Below are positions 49,301 through 60,998 of a stretch of DNA of 64,000 nucleotides, piece by piece. How positions within the stretch are numbered: the first letter of the stretch is position 1; each line of letters starts with the position of its first letter. The position numbers and the translations under genes are program-made. The notes beneath the pieces were generated by a model. It was not told the origin of the DNA, did no database searches, and worked only from the letters and a program-made list of their open reading frames with translations. Source of the stretch: Clavelina lepadiformis (Eukaryota > Chordata > Ascidiacea > Aplousobranchia > Clavelinidae); the NCBI RefSeq assembly GCF_947623445.1, contig NC_135242.1, positions 9,238,001 to 9,302,000 of the forward strand. The letters are read 5' to 3'.

Positions 49301-52300
49301 ACAGTGATAGATGTTTCAACATCATTCTGTCTGCAATAGTTCGACAAAAGTTTCAGAAGGCTGTCAGCACCAACACATTGACTAGTGGTAGATAATAGCT
49401 CAGCATTTATTAACTTCAACGGAACTTTGCATTGTGTCTGAAAAAACACCAGGACAATATTGATAAGTTTTCTTTACATACAGGATACAAAAAACTACAT
49501 CTGAGCCAGATACTTGCTTTTAACTCACCAGGTTACTTTTTTGTGATTGAGTTGAAGCTTTGAAGGCAACAGTCGGGAATTCATTTCTTAAGTACTTTAA
49601 CCAATCTTCAACATTTTGTTTTGGGACAAGATCTAAAACAATTATAAATGCGTCAACGACATTTCTTTATTTCTTATACTGTACATGTTAATCAATCCAT
49701 TTTCAGATCACTACTCTGCAATACCACATTCAAAGTGAAATAAAGATCCTAGTACCAATTTTGTTTAACAACAATACAATGCGTTTATTTGTTCCAGATT
49801 CCAATATTGTTTTCTCCATTTCCAAACAACGGCATCCCAAAGGATCTCGTGCATCAAGCACCTCAACCACTACATCGGCACTTTCCACAACCTGCAAAGT
49901 TTGTTGCCGTAAGTAGTTAGTCTTAGATCAATGTCAGGATACATACCACAACTACTGGAGAAAAAAATGAATGTTTGAATCGAACATAGTGATTGTTTAA
50001 AATACTAGCCGTTCAAATAAAAGATAGGAATGACTGCATTCTCACTAAACGTTGACTGACAAAAACAAGTTTTATCCTAGTTAAATGTTTTTGAAATGAT
50101 GCCAATAATAATGAGTCGTGATATTTTCATTTAGAATAGATCAAAATTTAAGACGATGTTTCAAATATATACATCTTAATTAACTACTAACTTCTGGCAT
50201 TTCAAGAAAAAGTAAAATGAAGCTGGCAACTAAGGATAAGCTTGGAAATCGGAAATTGTACTAGAGTTGCATTCCAAAAATGCAAACAAAAATGTTTTTT
50301 TACTCTAACATTGGCAACTGAGGCAAGGTTTGTCAAAGTAATTCTCGTTAGTCAACTAATTAATGACCAATACTGAATAACTAAAAACATCTGATGTAAA
50401 AACTCATGTAGTAGGCAAATAGTAATGTTAAAAAGGTGGTAATGGTTTTCCCAATAAATGTTTTTTGTAGTTAAAAAGATAAAACAAGTACCTTTTTGAA
50501 TTCTTTGTAGTAGGCTTTTCTTGACATTTCCTTGTCGATATCAGCATATTTGTCTTGAACCATCTTCCCGATTGTGGTGGTCTTCAAACAATTTTAACAT
50601 CAATTTTAATAAAGTAAATTTTATCTATAGTAATCTTCATTTATCTATAGTAATCTCTAGATTATATGCATAACTTGGTCTGAAGTGGCTATTGCAAAAT
50701 GATCTGGTAGGAGCAAACTTAGTAAATATTAACAAGATTATTGCATTGTTATATATAAAAATAGCAATAAAAAAACTTGAAAGGCTACTACCTTAATCCT
50801 GAAATAATAATCGAAGCTGTAATAATACCTAACCTAACCAAAACTTTTGCCATTTTATTCCACTGGATTCATTACTAATGCTCAAACTAAATCAAAATTT
50901 CAAAATTATCCAAACATGTCTAAACAAAATTATTAACAAATCTTATTTTTGTGTTTGCACTGCGATTTCTTTTGTGTAGTGATGTTATTGTGGTGTAAGT
51001 ATATTCACATGTGCCCGCTTGATTAGAAAATGTTGTGTTACAAAGGTGACATTTCCATTTTGTATTTAACCATACGATTTGCATCGATCCTCAAAACTTT
51101 CCTATGGTCTGTTTATGTGCACAGCTCATGAACTGTCTTCTGATAGCAACACTACTCTTTGTTAAAGACAATTAAGTACATTTTGTGTATTTATGAATAA
51201 ATGTGTTGCATGCACATAACGGTATGCTATTGCATAATGTATACGATTGTCGCAAATGTGGTTTTGACTTCTGACTATATTTAAAGTTATTTTTGACAAC
51301 AAAATCAACATCCATTCCGAATGACCTATTCATTTACAGCCAACCACAAGCTTTGTTGACTTTGAAACATATATAAAGATTTCACCTTTGAAAACATATT
51401 GATTGTAATTGTACTAACACTAAAAATACAACCATGCCTTTGTCACTGTCTGCTAAGATTGTTTTCATTTTTATTGTGCTGTTTAAATATTTGCATGTTT
51501 TAAAACCTTGATAAACAAACTTGGCACTGACTGTTTGGATATCATAATGGAAAAAGATCCATTACCTTTTGCCTAAGTCATGAAAAAACTCTAGTGCTAA
51601 GTAATTAGAAGTGCCTTGTTTATTGCAGTAAAATTTATTTGTTTTTTGTTAAGTTTTATCCACCATTCAATGATTGAAAAGTCCGTACTTGAATAGGTAA
51701 CTTTCTTATAACTCCATGTATAACCAACATATGAAGGTCAAAAACAACCAGCAATTTTTTGGGTTTGCATCATATGGAAGCATATGTAAAAGGCTAAGCT
51801 AGGTTCTGTTTTAATACCACTTTGTAGTTTATTTTTAATACAAATTCTGTTGCCTTCTTGGCACTTATGCAGCACACTCATAAAACCAAATTAGTACAAA
51901 TTGTTTGAAATTGTTGTTAGAAGTGTGTTGTATGAATCATATAAGCATATTAAGTGAATTACCAATGAATAAATTACCAAATTTGAGAACTACTGTCTCA
52001 ACTACAAATATGTTGATGAACTTTGTCAAAAATAAAGTTTTATGCAATTTTCCCGGGTGTTAACTTAAACAGGTACATACTAAAGTGGGAGTTTACTGAA
52101 CTTTAGTTGTTTATAAACTATGTACATCATATCAAACCTGATGTTCAAAAGCCTTTTGTCTTTGCATAGCATCAGACTGCAAACCTTCCAAGCTTCTACG
52201 TTTATTATACTCATTATGTCTTTGTTCCTTCTGTCTTTTTTTGGCTTCTTCTGCCTGCATTTAAACATAAAGAAAGTACCCATTACTACACAATATATCA

Positions 52301-55300
52301 CTGAACACATCAATTAAATAATTTTGCATTGCATAGTAAGTACATATACAGTGGGACCTCGTTAATCCGGACCCCGAACAACCGGAATCCCCGCTATCCG
52401 ACACAAAACTGCCGGGAACGGATTTCTTCCTATGCATTTTACCCCTTTAATCCGGAAACCCCGCTGTCCGACTCCGACACAAAAGTTTTGGAACAAATGT
52501 GCTAAATCAATAGCAATAAAATCCGATAAACCGGATTATTAACAGTTAAGCGAAAATGATTCACGATTGTCCTAATACACTATGTACACTGGGTAGTTAG
52601 TTGACGAAACAATAGCCGATTAATTATATTATCTACGCATAATAACGTTGCGGTCTTTATTGATTCAAAAGTACAGTACTGTACAGCATTGCGCTTTGTA
52701 AAAAATTTTAGCCGCACAGCTTTTTAGTCATACTATGAAATACTGTACAGTATTTTAGAAACGAAAAAATAAATTGTTCATCAACAGTAACAAACAACAC
52801 TTCCGGGGTCGCAAAAAAATACGTACAGTACATCGGTTGAGTGCGGCAATCTATTGAAGACATACTGCTGCAACTCAATCGTGCTGTCAGCTTTTGATAT
52901 CGCATTGCGCTAAGATTAGAAACAGGTCAAAGAAAGTTCAAGACTGCTGGTCCCGCCGGAATGCTTCGCCATGCAAGAGCGGTTGTCAAACCGATTTGCG
53001 GCCGAATGTTCGTCACTTGGAGAGCATTCGTCTTTAATACGGTGGTTCTGGGGTTCGACACTGGGTCGGATCATACAAAAAATATAATTTTATTTTAGTT
53101 GCTGTCCAGCCAGAAACTCGGTACTTAGAATTGGAGTAAGGTGCATACTGCGTTTTGAACACGGTGCTGCATTTGCAAGATTGATTGATTTTTTACTTTC
53201 CGATAATCCGGATACCCCGCTAAACCGACATTTTTTGACGAAACGAAGTGGTCCGGATTAACGAGGTCTCACTGTATATGTATTTGGGATGTGCCACGAC
53301 AAAAATTAACGGAGTAAAAAACTTCAAATATTAATATCATGTATTCAATACTGTGTCAAAAAGTAGTTCGGTACTTTTTCGGTACCTGGTACCGCTACTT
53401 TTTGCATAAGGGATGCTGCTCAAAGTGCAACTTTTGCCCTAATTCGACCCATTCTTCTCGTTACTACAAAATAGGACATGGGTGATTTGTCTCTTTGCAG
53501 CTTTGATGGACATTTGTAGATTAAAAAAAGAACATGAAACGCTAAAATAAACATTAAGGTTTAACTAAAATGGACTTTTGAAAAACATCTCAAAGGGAAT
53601 TTTCACTTTTTTTCTTAAGTACCAACGGTATCAATACTGAAAAAGTACCGTAGTACAGTAATTTGGTACTATAGTACCGCAGTTCGTACCTTACATTCCA
53701 TGGTACTGCCCACTTTTGTCTATTTGTATCAGCACCAAATGATAAAACTTCCTCAATAAGTGGCCAGCTTAATATTTAATAAGAAGCAATTACCAATTGC
53801 TTTGTGTCAAAAAATATAATAAAATGGTGATTGAGGACCTCATTTTGTTCGGTAATAAAGCTTGTATTTAAATGAATGATGTCCCAATTAAACAAAGCTG
53901 ACAAATTAAATTGTCATTTCTCACCAAATCTATACGAAATGTTGTGATCAGGTTCACCATTGCCTGTGTTTGCTTTTATCAGATCGGTCCAGACAAACAT
54001 TATTCAGTGAATCTATTCCACCCATTCCTAATATAGGTAATATCTAAGTTTCTAATGTGAAGAGAACCGCTTTTAAAATGACAAAAAACATAACTGAAAC
54101 TGCTGAGGTTAACCTGTAGGCAGTAGCAATCAAAAAATCGTGTTCAGCATACATGCAAAATCAAACAGTGTTGCAACACAAGCCAGTCCAAATTGTCCCA
54201 AAAATTTTTTTGTGTGAATCTTTTTAATCTAGCCACTATACCACTATATGTTTGGTTTGAACCTTATCGCTCCCTGTCTCCACTTCTGTAGTTTTGTGAC
54301 CCCTATGATGTTTCTATCGGCCACTTTAAGAAACACTGATCTACTTTAAAAATAAATTTATCTTTTATTGAACACACTTAGTAATTAGATTGCAGTCAGT
54401 TAATAGTGGAATGGTAAACGCCCTTACAAAAAGACGATGGGAATTAGGCAAATAAGACAAAAATGTGGAGTGGAATGTGAAAAAAAGATTATTATAGCTC
54501 CTAACAACAAGTGCCAAACTTATGTAATACATTCACTTAGTAGTTACGTAACTGAAACTCTCAGTAAAGCTCATTTCTTTACAGTTTTCAAACACCTATA
54601 TTGTTGTTACTGCTAATTGAAATTAAAGAGAATGGTGTTGGTAGCATACGGTAATTTATTCAATGTACGGTATACACTTTATAGAATAGGTTGGAACAAA
54701 AACATTTAATATAAATTGCTTTAAAACGGATGGCTTTTTCGATGGATGATGTAACTACAACATTGCAGTAAGTTAGAGATCAACATGAAAAGCAAACCTG
54801 CTGCTTGCGAAGTTCAGCTTCTCTTAGAATTTCTTCTTTAAAAGGAACAGAATTGGGTACACCAGGGTCTTTTGGTTTGTTCTTAACTTTGCCTTGTGCT
54901 TTACTTTTCTTGGCCTCCTTTCGAACTTTTCGATTATGGGCTGCTACCTATAATAACAGTAAGTTATAGCAATTACACATATGATGATGTGATTACTTAC
55001 TACCTGGCACTTTGCATATCTAAAGTCTGAACATGTCATTAAAATTCAATATAAATCAAAAAGTGATCAGCCGAAATTACGTTTTTCCTTATCCGATACT
55101 TCTTGCTGCAGGTCATTCGTTTACTTGTCTTTCGCAACTCTGGAAAAGGCAAATTGTAATTCAATACTTTCAAACAATCGACCAGAAAGCTAATGACTAT
55201 GTATGCTGTATCTACTGTTGCGAGACTGGGTAGTTTGCAAAGCAAAGGCTTAAGCTCTTTCTAAAACGTGCGTGCATAGCAGCTATCAAATATTCAGATG

Positions 55301-55620
55301 GCTGTTTACTAATTTTAGCCCTGTAAGGGTAGATATGGATGTGGTTTAGCTGTGTGTAAAAATGTGTGTTGATGTGCAAATAACATGCTTTTTCGAAAAA
55401 TAAGCCAATGAGAATGAAAGGAATGGCTACTAAATCAATAACATACAACAGACTTTGTAGTTGGGGGCATCACATTGGGAACATAGAGAAGGTAATAAAC
55501 CAATAAACTTACTTACTGTAAATAACTGATGAATTATTGTATTTGTAAGATTTTTTAAAAATTTAGATATACTGTAGATATGATTAGGAAACAAGAAGTT
55601 TGCATACTTGGCCTTTTCAT
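46324..55620 (-). CDS. GNL3: Nucleostemin-type GTPase GNL3, complete, 17 exons, 607 aa
   Basis: Exons in order: 55608-55620, 55081-55139, 54798-54947, 52138-52254, 50492-50581, 49756-49891, 49529-49632, 49290-49437, 48630-48717, 48399-48510, 48136-48201, 47919-48061, 47596-47692, 47395-47482, 47162-47280, 46502-46688, 46324-46430. All junctions close in phase; 1824 bases. The first, 13-base exon (MKRP) is supported because it restores [20 protein letters not shown], nearly the human nucleostemin N-terminus. The basic N-terminus is the nucleolar targeting region, followed by a coiled coil. The GTPase domain is circularly permuted: DARDPLGCR then NKID (G4, about 186-189), GFPNVGKSS (G1, about 273-281), DCPGIVM (G3, about 317-323). 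[10 protein letters not shown] and the acidic C-terminus, ending [14 protein letters not shown], follow. It acts in the nucleolus in ribosome biogenesis and cell-cycle control. The intact DCPG is like GNL3L while both termini are like GNL3, as expected of a single pre-duplication orthologue. Confidence 0.95.
48890..49062 (-). repeat. SINE-family copy 2
   Basis: In the GNL3 intron between exons 49290-49437 and 48630-48717. The plus strand starts CCCTCGGACTGAGGAAAG and continues TGCACAACTTAAACCCGATA, matching the copies at 19047 and 59315. Read in reverse, the distal end contains AGTTCCAAATTCGGGC, a B-box-like tRNA remnant. Confidence 0.6.
50582..52137. other. GNL3 intron 4
   Basis: About 1.55 kb, AT-rich. 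A short direct repeat (CTATAGTAATCTTCATTTAT, then CTATAGTAATCTC) lies at 50622-50660. Nothing else seen. Confidence 0.4.
52349..53274. mobile_element. Pogo/Tigger-like non-autonomous element, 926 bp, with TA target site
   Basis: Left end CAGTGGGACCTCGTTAATCC and right end, read in reverse, CAGTGAGACCTCGTTAATCC; TA flanks both sides (52347-52348 and 53275-53276). Sub-terminal copies of the AATCCGG/CCCCGCT motif recur at 52380-52480 and 53205-53225, as in pogo-family elements. It has no transposase frame. It lies in GNL3 intron 3 and contains a tRNA-Lys-like insert. Confidence 0.85.
53001..53070 (+). repeat. tRNA-Lys-like sequence (tRNA-derived SINE head) inside the pogo-like element
   Basis: GGAGAGCATTCGTCTTTAAT resembles the D-arm to anticodon-loop part of tRNA-Lys. 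TGGGGTTCGACACTGGGTCG follows at the spacing of the T-arm, with a B-box-like GGTTCGACACT. The acceptor stem does not pair convincingly and the anticodon arm is damaged, so it is a tRNA-derived repeat and not a working tRNA gene. Confidence 0.55.
53350..53705. repeat. Possible palindromic MITE rich in GGTACC-type motifs
   Basis: The left portion TCGGTACTTTTTCGGTACCT and the right portion ACTGAAAAAGTACCGTAGTA read as imperfect inverted repeats around an AT-rich middle. Exact ends and target duplication are unclear. It lies in GNL3 intron 3 just beside the pogo-like element. Confidence 0.45.
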
Positions 55621-57126
55621 GGCTGTATCTTCTGCTGACACCAAACAAAGAACAGGATTTAAAGCCGCAAAACTAGCAAATTTTGTTACACGAAGATACC
55701 ACAAGTTTTAAAAATATCAATTCTGTGAAAGTATATATATATAGGTCAAACAGTAACCAACAACCTGGTAAGCCTATAGTATTATAGCTCATTATGATAA
55801 TTATTTATCACACTATTAAAAACAGTGCTTTTGACAATTTTTGCAGTGGCAATGCTTTGATCTGCAGAACATGGCAATTTTCGAAAAAATTTTCTATGTT
55901 CAGCAAGAGTACAAGGTGTTCAAAATGGTATGCTTGTGAGCAGCAAATAAACCTTTTTTTAGCAATATTAGATTATTTTTACCTATTCCAAAAGACTTCC
56001 TACTGGTATGGTCAGAAGTTGAACATTTTAAAAATAAAACGTTATGAAATAAAACCCACCAGACAGAAGCCAAAGACTCCACCTTTGATAGTACTCCACA
56101 AATTTTCAATTAGATTCAATCAATCATTCATTCTATTTATCGTTATAAGCGCAGTGGGGATGAAAAAACCATGCCAGTTGTTATTAGCATGAGCTAATGA
56201 ACGAGAAAAATTGAAAAAACGAAAAAAGCTTAAAACGTGGTAAAAAATAATAATTAAGGTAACAATTGCTGGTAACAACTATACCGCAACCACTAAACCC
56301 ATTTTTAAAATATAACCACCAAGTGTCGTATATTGCATGGTGATAGTAGATCATTTGGTGATCATTTGGTGCCACAAAATCTAGGCATCTGTGAAAATAC
56401 AAGATCAAGTCAAGTCAATAGAAATCAAGTGAACAAACGGCTCTGAAACTCAGCTCGAAATTTTTTTCAGTTGATGACAGTAGGTTGCCATGCCACCGCC
56501 CCCCATGCCAAAATAAAAGTCAGCACCTATGCCCTTGAGTACTGGTAAGATACTGTATGAATGACGCTCATCCTTGACTAGTGGACCTCGTAAACAGTTC
56601 CGAATTCGAGCAAAAATAGTTGAAGTATAAAGATTATGATGCCATATACCAGTGCATGATTTGGTCAGAATTCCAGGTAGCGTGAAATTTTTCCAGGCAC
56701 TGCACTGTCTGCACTATAGGCAACAACGCCTATGGGTATGCCGCTGCAAAAATCCTTTTGCACCAAAATAAAACCTCTAATGTGCAGGTGCCATACTAGT
56801 GTATTTATGTATACAATGCAATGACAGTTGTTTTGTTGTTGGTAAAATGCAAACCAATATAGAGGTTAACTGATAACTCTACACACAAATGATCCAAAAA
56901 GCTGCAAGGAATTAAAACATGCATGATTATTGATTAGGCCTTGTTATAAAAAGACTTAATAAAAAGTAATAATGGTTAATATGACCACTAAATCCAACAT
57001 ACAAATATTACTAACAAGCATATAGAAAACAAACTTGAAAAATAAAAAACAAAGACAAAAATACAGACTATAAACAGAAGAGCAAAATCAATCATCACAA
57101 AAGCTGTAACTTAACTATAAGCTAGT
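55621..57126. other. Upstream flank of GNL3 and transposon debris
   Basis: Contains the GNL3 promoter side. Around 56470-56770 are two fragments resembling hAT termini (GGGGGGCGGTGGCATGGC and CAGCGGCATACCCATAGG, both on the minus strand) that do not form a clean pair. The frame at 55794-56192 has no known motif. Confidence 0.4.
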
Positions 57127-58566
57127 CAACGGTGGCAAAACCGTGGCTAACCAACCTCTTGTTGGGGGCTCTTTTGAATTTTTTAAATGATGTGTACAGT
57201 AGAAGCCGCTTAATATGACAACCTCGGGACCGGACCATTTTGGTCATAGTAACTGAAGCTGCTGTAAATAAACCTATAGATCGAGACAGTTGGTCAAAAA
57301 ATGACCAAAACGGCGAAAACCAATCACGCAATCACGTTCATCGTTTAATTGAAGTAGCATGAGTTAGTTTTGAGTAAATCAAAATCAAAATGGGGCGAGA
57401 TATTTAGTATTATGACAAAACAAAGAAAACAGATTAACTGTGTTACCGCTCGACGTCATAGACGTGCATAGAGCAAGCACGCAGAAAATATGAGTGCAGA
57501 ATATGTGCAAGAATATGAGTGCGAACATCTCGTAGCCAAACATTTCAAATATGAAAAGTTTATGAAGATAGTTCTTGATATTGTGAAATATATACGTTTA
57601 AATGGGAAAAACCACCAGCAGTTCAGAAACTTTGTTGAAAACATGGAGTTGGAGAATGCACCTAGAGATGTCTCTTTGCACTGTTCTGTAAGATGGCTCT
57701 CAACCAGCGATATGTCGCATAGATTTGTGAACTTGTTGAAATTAATTCCGGACTTCCTTTTAGAAAAAAAAGCATTTTCGGCGATTGGAGAGTGATGAAT
57801 GGTTGCACGGTCTGATTTTTTTACCGATGTTATGAAGCATTTGCAAACTCTGAACTTTCAAAACAACATAATGTCAAGAAAATTCTGCCATTTTTCTCAT
57901 CTTAGTAAGAGAGTGACAGAGGTTCCTGAAAATGGTCAATGATGAAAAAATCCAAGAATATAAGGATAAATTGCAAGATCTCCAGGATTGTTTCCAAGCT
58001 AGATTTGAATGCTTTGAAGCTATATTTTGCGGATCCCTTTCATGTTGATGTAATCACTAATCAGTGACGGGTTTCCAGTCTCCGAGCTTTTTGCCAAACA
58101 CCCATCAGCTGCTGAAATTGAACTCTTAGAATTGAGTTGAGAAGGTTTACCAATCACAATGTACCATAAAAGCCATTCGATTATTGAGTTCTGGAAACAA
58201 GTGCCAGAAAGTAAATATCCTGAGCTTAAGAAAATTAGCATAAAACTTTTTTGTATTTTTAATACGACATACAGTTGTGAATCCTTGTATTCAATAATGG
58301 GTTATGTAAAATCCAAATATCGTGTAAGCGTAACTAACGACCACTTAATAGAATTGGTTCGGATGGCTGTAACAACTTTTAAGCAACCTATAGATAGCAT
58401 GGAAACGCACAAGTCTTCTGTGTGACATATATTTGCAATGTCTGATTAAATAAACTATTTGATTTTAAATTTTTTTGCATATTCACAATTTAGCACATTT
58501 TGCGGCTCGCAAACATTACTAGTTTGCTGTATATGGCTCATGCTTGAAAAACTTTGGCCACCCCTG
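57127..58566 (+). mobile_element. Decayed hAT transposon, 1.44 kb, with 7-8 bp target duplication
   Basis: Left end CAACGGTGGCAAAACC and right end, read in reverse, CAGGGGTGGCCAAAG, imperfect inverted repeats. AGCTAGT precedes the left end and follows the right end (57120-57126 and 58567-58573). The interior carries pieces of a hAT transposase on the plus strand and, near 57197, one end of a pogo-like element (CAGTAGAAGCCGCTTAATAT) that probably inserted later. Confidence 0.75.
57490..58425 (+). pseudogene. Broken hAT transposase (GTF2IRD2/EPM2AIP1/ZBED-like type)
   Basis: The first frame (57490-57795) reads FMKIVLDIVKYIRLNGKNHQ, then HCSVRWLSTSDMSHRFVNLL, the catalytic-core region of Charlie-type hAT transposases, the same source as the transposase-derived part of vertebrate GTF2IRD2. 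After a stop a shifted frame gives FFTDVMKHLQTLNFQNNIMS. After more stops the last frame (58159-58425) gives TTYSCESLYSIMGYVKSKYR and the hAT dimerisation C-terminus. Several stops and shifts, with most of the N-terminus missing, make it non-functional. Confidence 0.8.
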
Positions 58567-59314
58567 AGCTAGTCTATAAAATAGAATAGAAATTCCTAAC
58601 TTTCCCTAAATTATAAGGTAACATAGAATAACCAATATGCGAAAAATTTTCTTTGAGGTCAACTAAATCTTGAAGTTGAAGTTTTTCAGATCGTACAGCA
58701 AAGATTTTTACATCATGAGAAGCATAATTTCTTTCCTACTTTAAAACGACAACATTTCAAACAATAGTTTTTAGTTGGTACAGGATGTTTTACTGGCACT
58801 TTTTGTGCCAGTGTGTGATGTTTGCACTAACGTGCGAAAACAAAAAAATGAATTTCAAACTTATTGGAGCTGGTTTTCTTTTTTCTGATTGGTCAATTTT
58901 TGTTATATAGACATCAAGATATATAGAAATACAAGCATTCTGGGCATTGGATTGTAAAGATTTTGCCCAGGTGAGTAGCATATGAAATCCTTTACGCAAT
59001 AAAAAGAATTTTGAAAAAATGTGGGCTGGAACAATGTTTGTCTATTGTGGTCTGCTAGTTCTTATTTTACAGTGGTTTGAAGCTTATGCCTAGCATGACC
59101 TATAACAAGCATGTGCAGGCGGCAAGGCTATGGTGAAAAGTGCGGCAGCTGCATGTTTGAGATTCATGTCCAGTATACAAGTGCACAACCACAGGATGTC
59201 GTTGTATACTAGACATCAGCTACTCAAATTGTGACATTATATGGTTGTGCACTTGTATACTAGACTCCGAGATTTATCAATGTGCATGCAAATTTATATG
59301 GTATGATAATATTT
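58567..59314. other. Intergenic region with a near-perfect hairpin
   Basis: No gene. Positions 59173-59191 and 59242-59260 form a perfect 19-bp inverted repeat with a 50-bp loop; weaker pairing extends outward. Confidence 0.5.
59173..59260. repeat. Inverted repeat, 19-bp perfect arms
   Basis: Arms GTATACAAGTGCACAACCA and TGGTTGTGCACTTGTATAC. A third partial copy, TTGTATACTAGACATCAGC, lies in the loop, and a similar phrase follows the right arm. No TA or other target duplication was confirmed. Confidence 0.8.
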
Positions 59315-59534
59315 ATCCTCGGACTGAGGAAAGTCTTCGCACAACTCATAACCTGGCGATGATTCCTCATCGCCTGAGTCGCGGTTACCAAGCTAGCCTT
59401 TGTACAAATTCGGATTGCCACACATTTTTTATTTTGTTTTTTTTTATTTTTTTTTATAGTATGGGTATCGAACATGGAACCTGAGCCACATGTAATGCTA
59501 GGTCAGCGCTCGAATCACTCAGCTACCGGCCCGA
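59315..59534 (-). repeat. tRNA-derived SINE, copy 3, with best-preserved head
   Basis: On the minus strand it starts GGGCCGGTAGCTGAGTGATT and continues to a B-box phrase TTCCATGTTCGATACCC, at the spacing of a tRNA D-arm and T-arm, so polymerase III control elements are visible. An A-rich linker and a body ending CTCAGTCCGAGG follow. The body matches copies at 19047 and 48890. Confidence 0.75.
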
Positions 59535-60610
59535 CAAGCACAACTAAACAAACAAAGAAAAGCTGGTTGTCTGAACGTCAAGTTATAATAATCAAACAAA
59601 CAATAGAGGCCTTGATGCATGCCATCACATCAAAATTTTGGTCTTTGCATTCAAGATTGCTCTTCGAAAACTGCCTGCTAGCCAGTCTGGCAGCAGGGTA
59701 GCTGGCCGAGCTGGGTTGAGCCGGTAGGTGGTAAGGGTACCTTTTATTTGTATTGTTTATTTTTTGCCATTAACTGTGCGGAGCGAAAGTTAGGATGTTA
59801 ACCGTTGCAATTAAAAACACATGCTCAATGAACAATTAATGTGCAGAAAAAAGTGGCAAAGCCCAAGGGCTTAAAACATGCAAGATAGCAATAAAGCAAT
59901 TGTGCTATAAGATGGTAGGTTAGCATTGCCACCAAACCCACAAACAATTTTTAAGTTTAACAAATTTAAGGCTAAAATAACACAAAACGACGAAACAACT
60001 ACACTGATGGAAGATGTACAGGACATGTTCCCTAACATTAAAAACACGGATATTAATAGCCAGCCGAAATAAATACATAAAATGACATAGTTTGATTAAA
60101 ATGACAATGAATATTTTAAGTGCAAAATAAATGGATGGGTTTAAGAAAACCGCACAAAAGAAACTCCAACCTAGGGAACGGAATCCAGTTTCTGTGGCAA
60201 AAACAGAGCACAACGCCACCTCTAGCTTATCAGTATGGCATTTAGTCTGCTGAAAACAATAATAATCCTAGTGCTTGCATAAAATCATACTCACTAAATA
60301 TTGATACTATAAGATTAGGCCTATATGGCCAATCATAAAATAGACAGAGCCTACATGCGTTCGCTTCTCTATCATGTGCTAAATAACTATGGGCATTCCC
60401 CATCCCGCACGTGTATTTAAACATAAAAATCCTAAAACAAAAGATCTTCAGAAATGGAAAGGTTACATTGGATTTTAGTCAAAATCTATTGAAGTAATAT
60501 TTACCAGGTTTTCTTAATCTAATTTAATAATTTAATATTTGACTTAGTGAACGTAGCCTGACGATTAGCTTGTGTGTAGTTTCCCTATTAGCGAAAGATA
60601 TTCCCTCAGC

Positions 60611-60907
60611 CAGTGGTTTTCAACCTGGGGGTCGCGACCCCCAGGTGGGTCGTTTGCCTTTTCTCTGGGCGTCGCGAAGACGACAATTAAATACCAATCA
60701 CTATTACGAGAATGCCAATTCAATAAATAAGTATTTTTTCAACAGAGTGATATTATAATTTATGTTATTTTTAATTATATATTTTTTGTGCTATTGCGTA
60801 TACACAATTGTGTTACATGTGTCTGAATCAAAATTTTTGGAAGGGGGTCGTTAGTTACATTGGGTTGTTAAAATGGGTCGCGGTATGAAAGAGGTTGAAA
60901 ACCACTG
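60611..60907. mobile_element. hAT MITE, 297 bp
   Basis: Ends CAGTGGTTTTCAACC and GGTTGAAAACCACTG, perfect 15-bp inverted repeats; imperfect 8-bp duplication CCCTCAGC/CCCTAAGT. A perfect 24-bp palindrome centred on TCGCGA lies at 60623-60646. Non-coding. Confidence 0.85.
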
Positions 60908-60998
60908 CCCTAAGTGAATGAGGTTGTTGTTCTTGTGCTGCAACAATGTTGTTTTTGTTGCAACAATATTGTTTTTGCTGCACTTGTATAGTATAGGT

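Noticed and set aside
53001..53070. Functional tRNA-Lys gene
   Set aside because: Anticodon arm and acceptor stem do not pair properly and it lies inside a transposon; a tRNA-derived repeat is more likely.
57490..58425. Domesticated GTF2IRD2-like gene
   Set aside because: Multiple stops and frameshifts between TIRs with a target duplication show a dead transposon copy.
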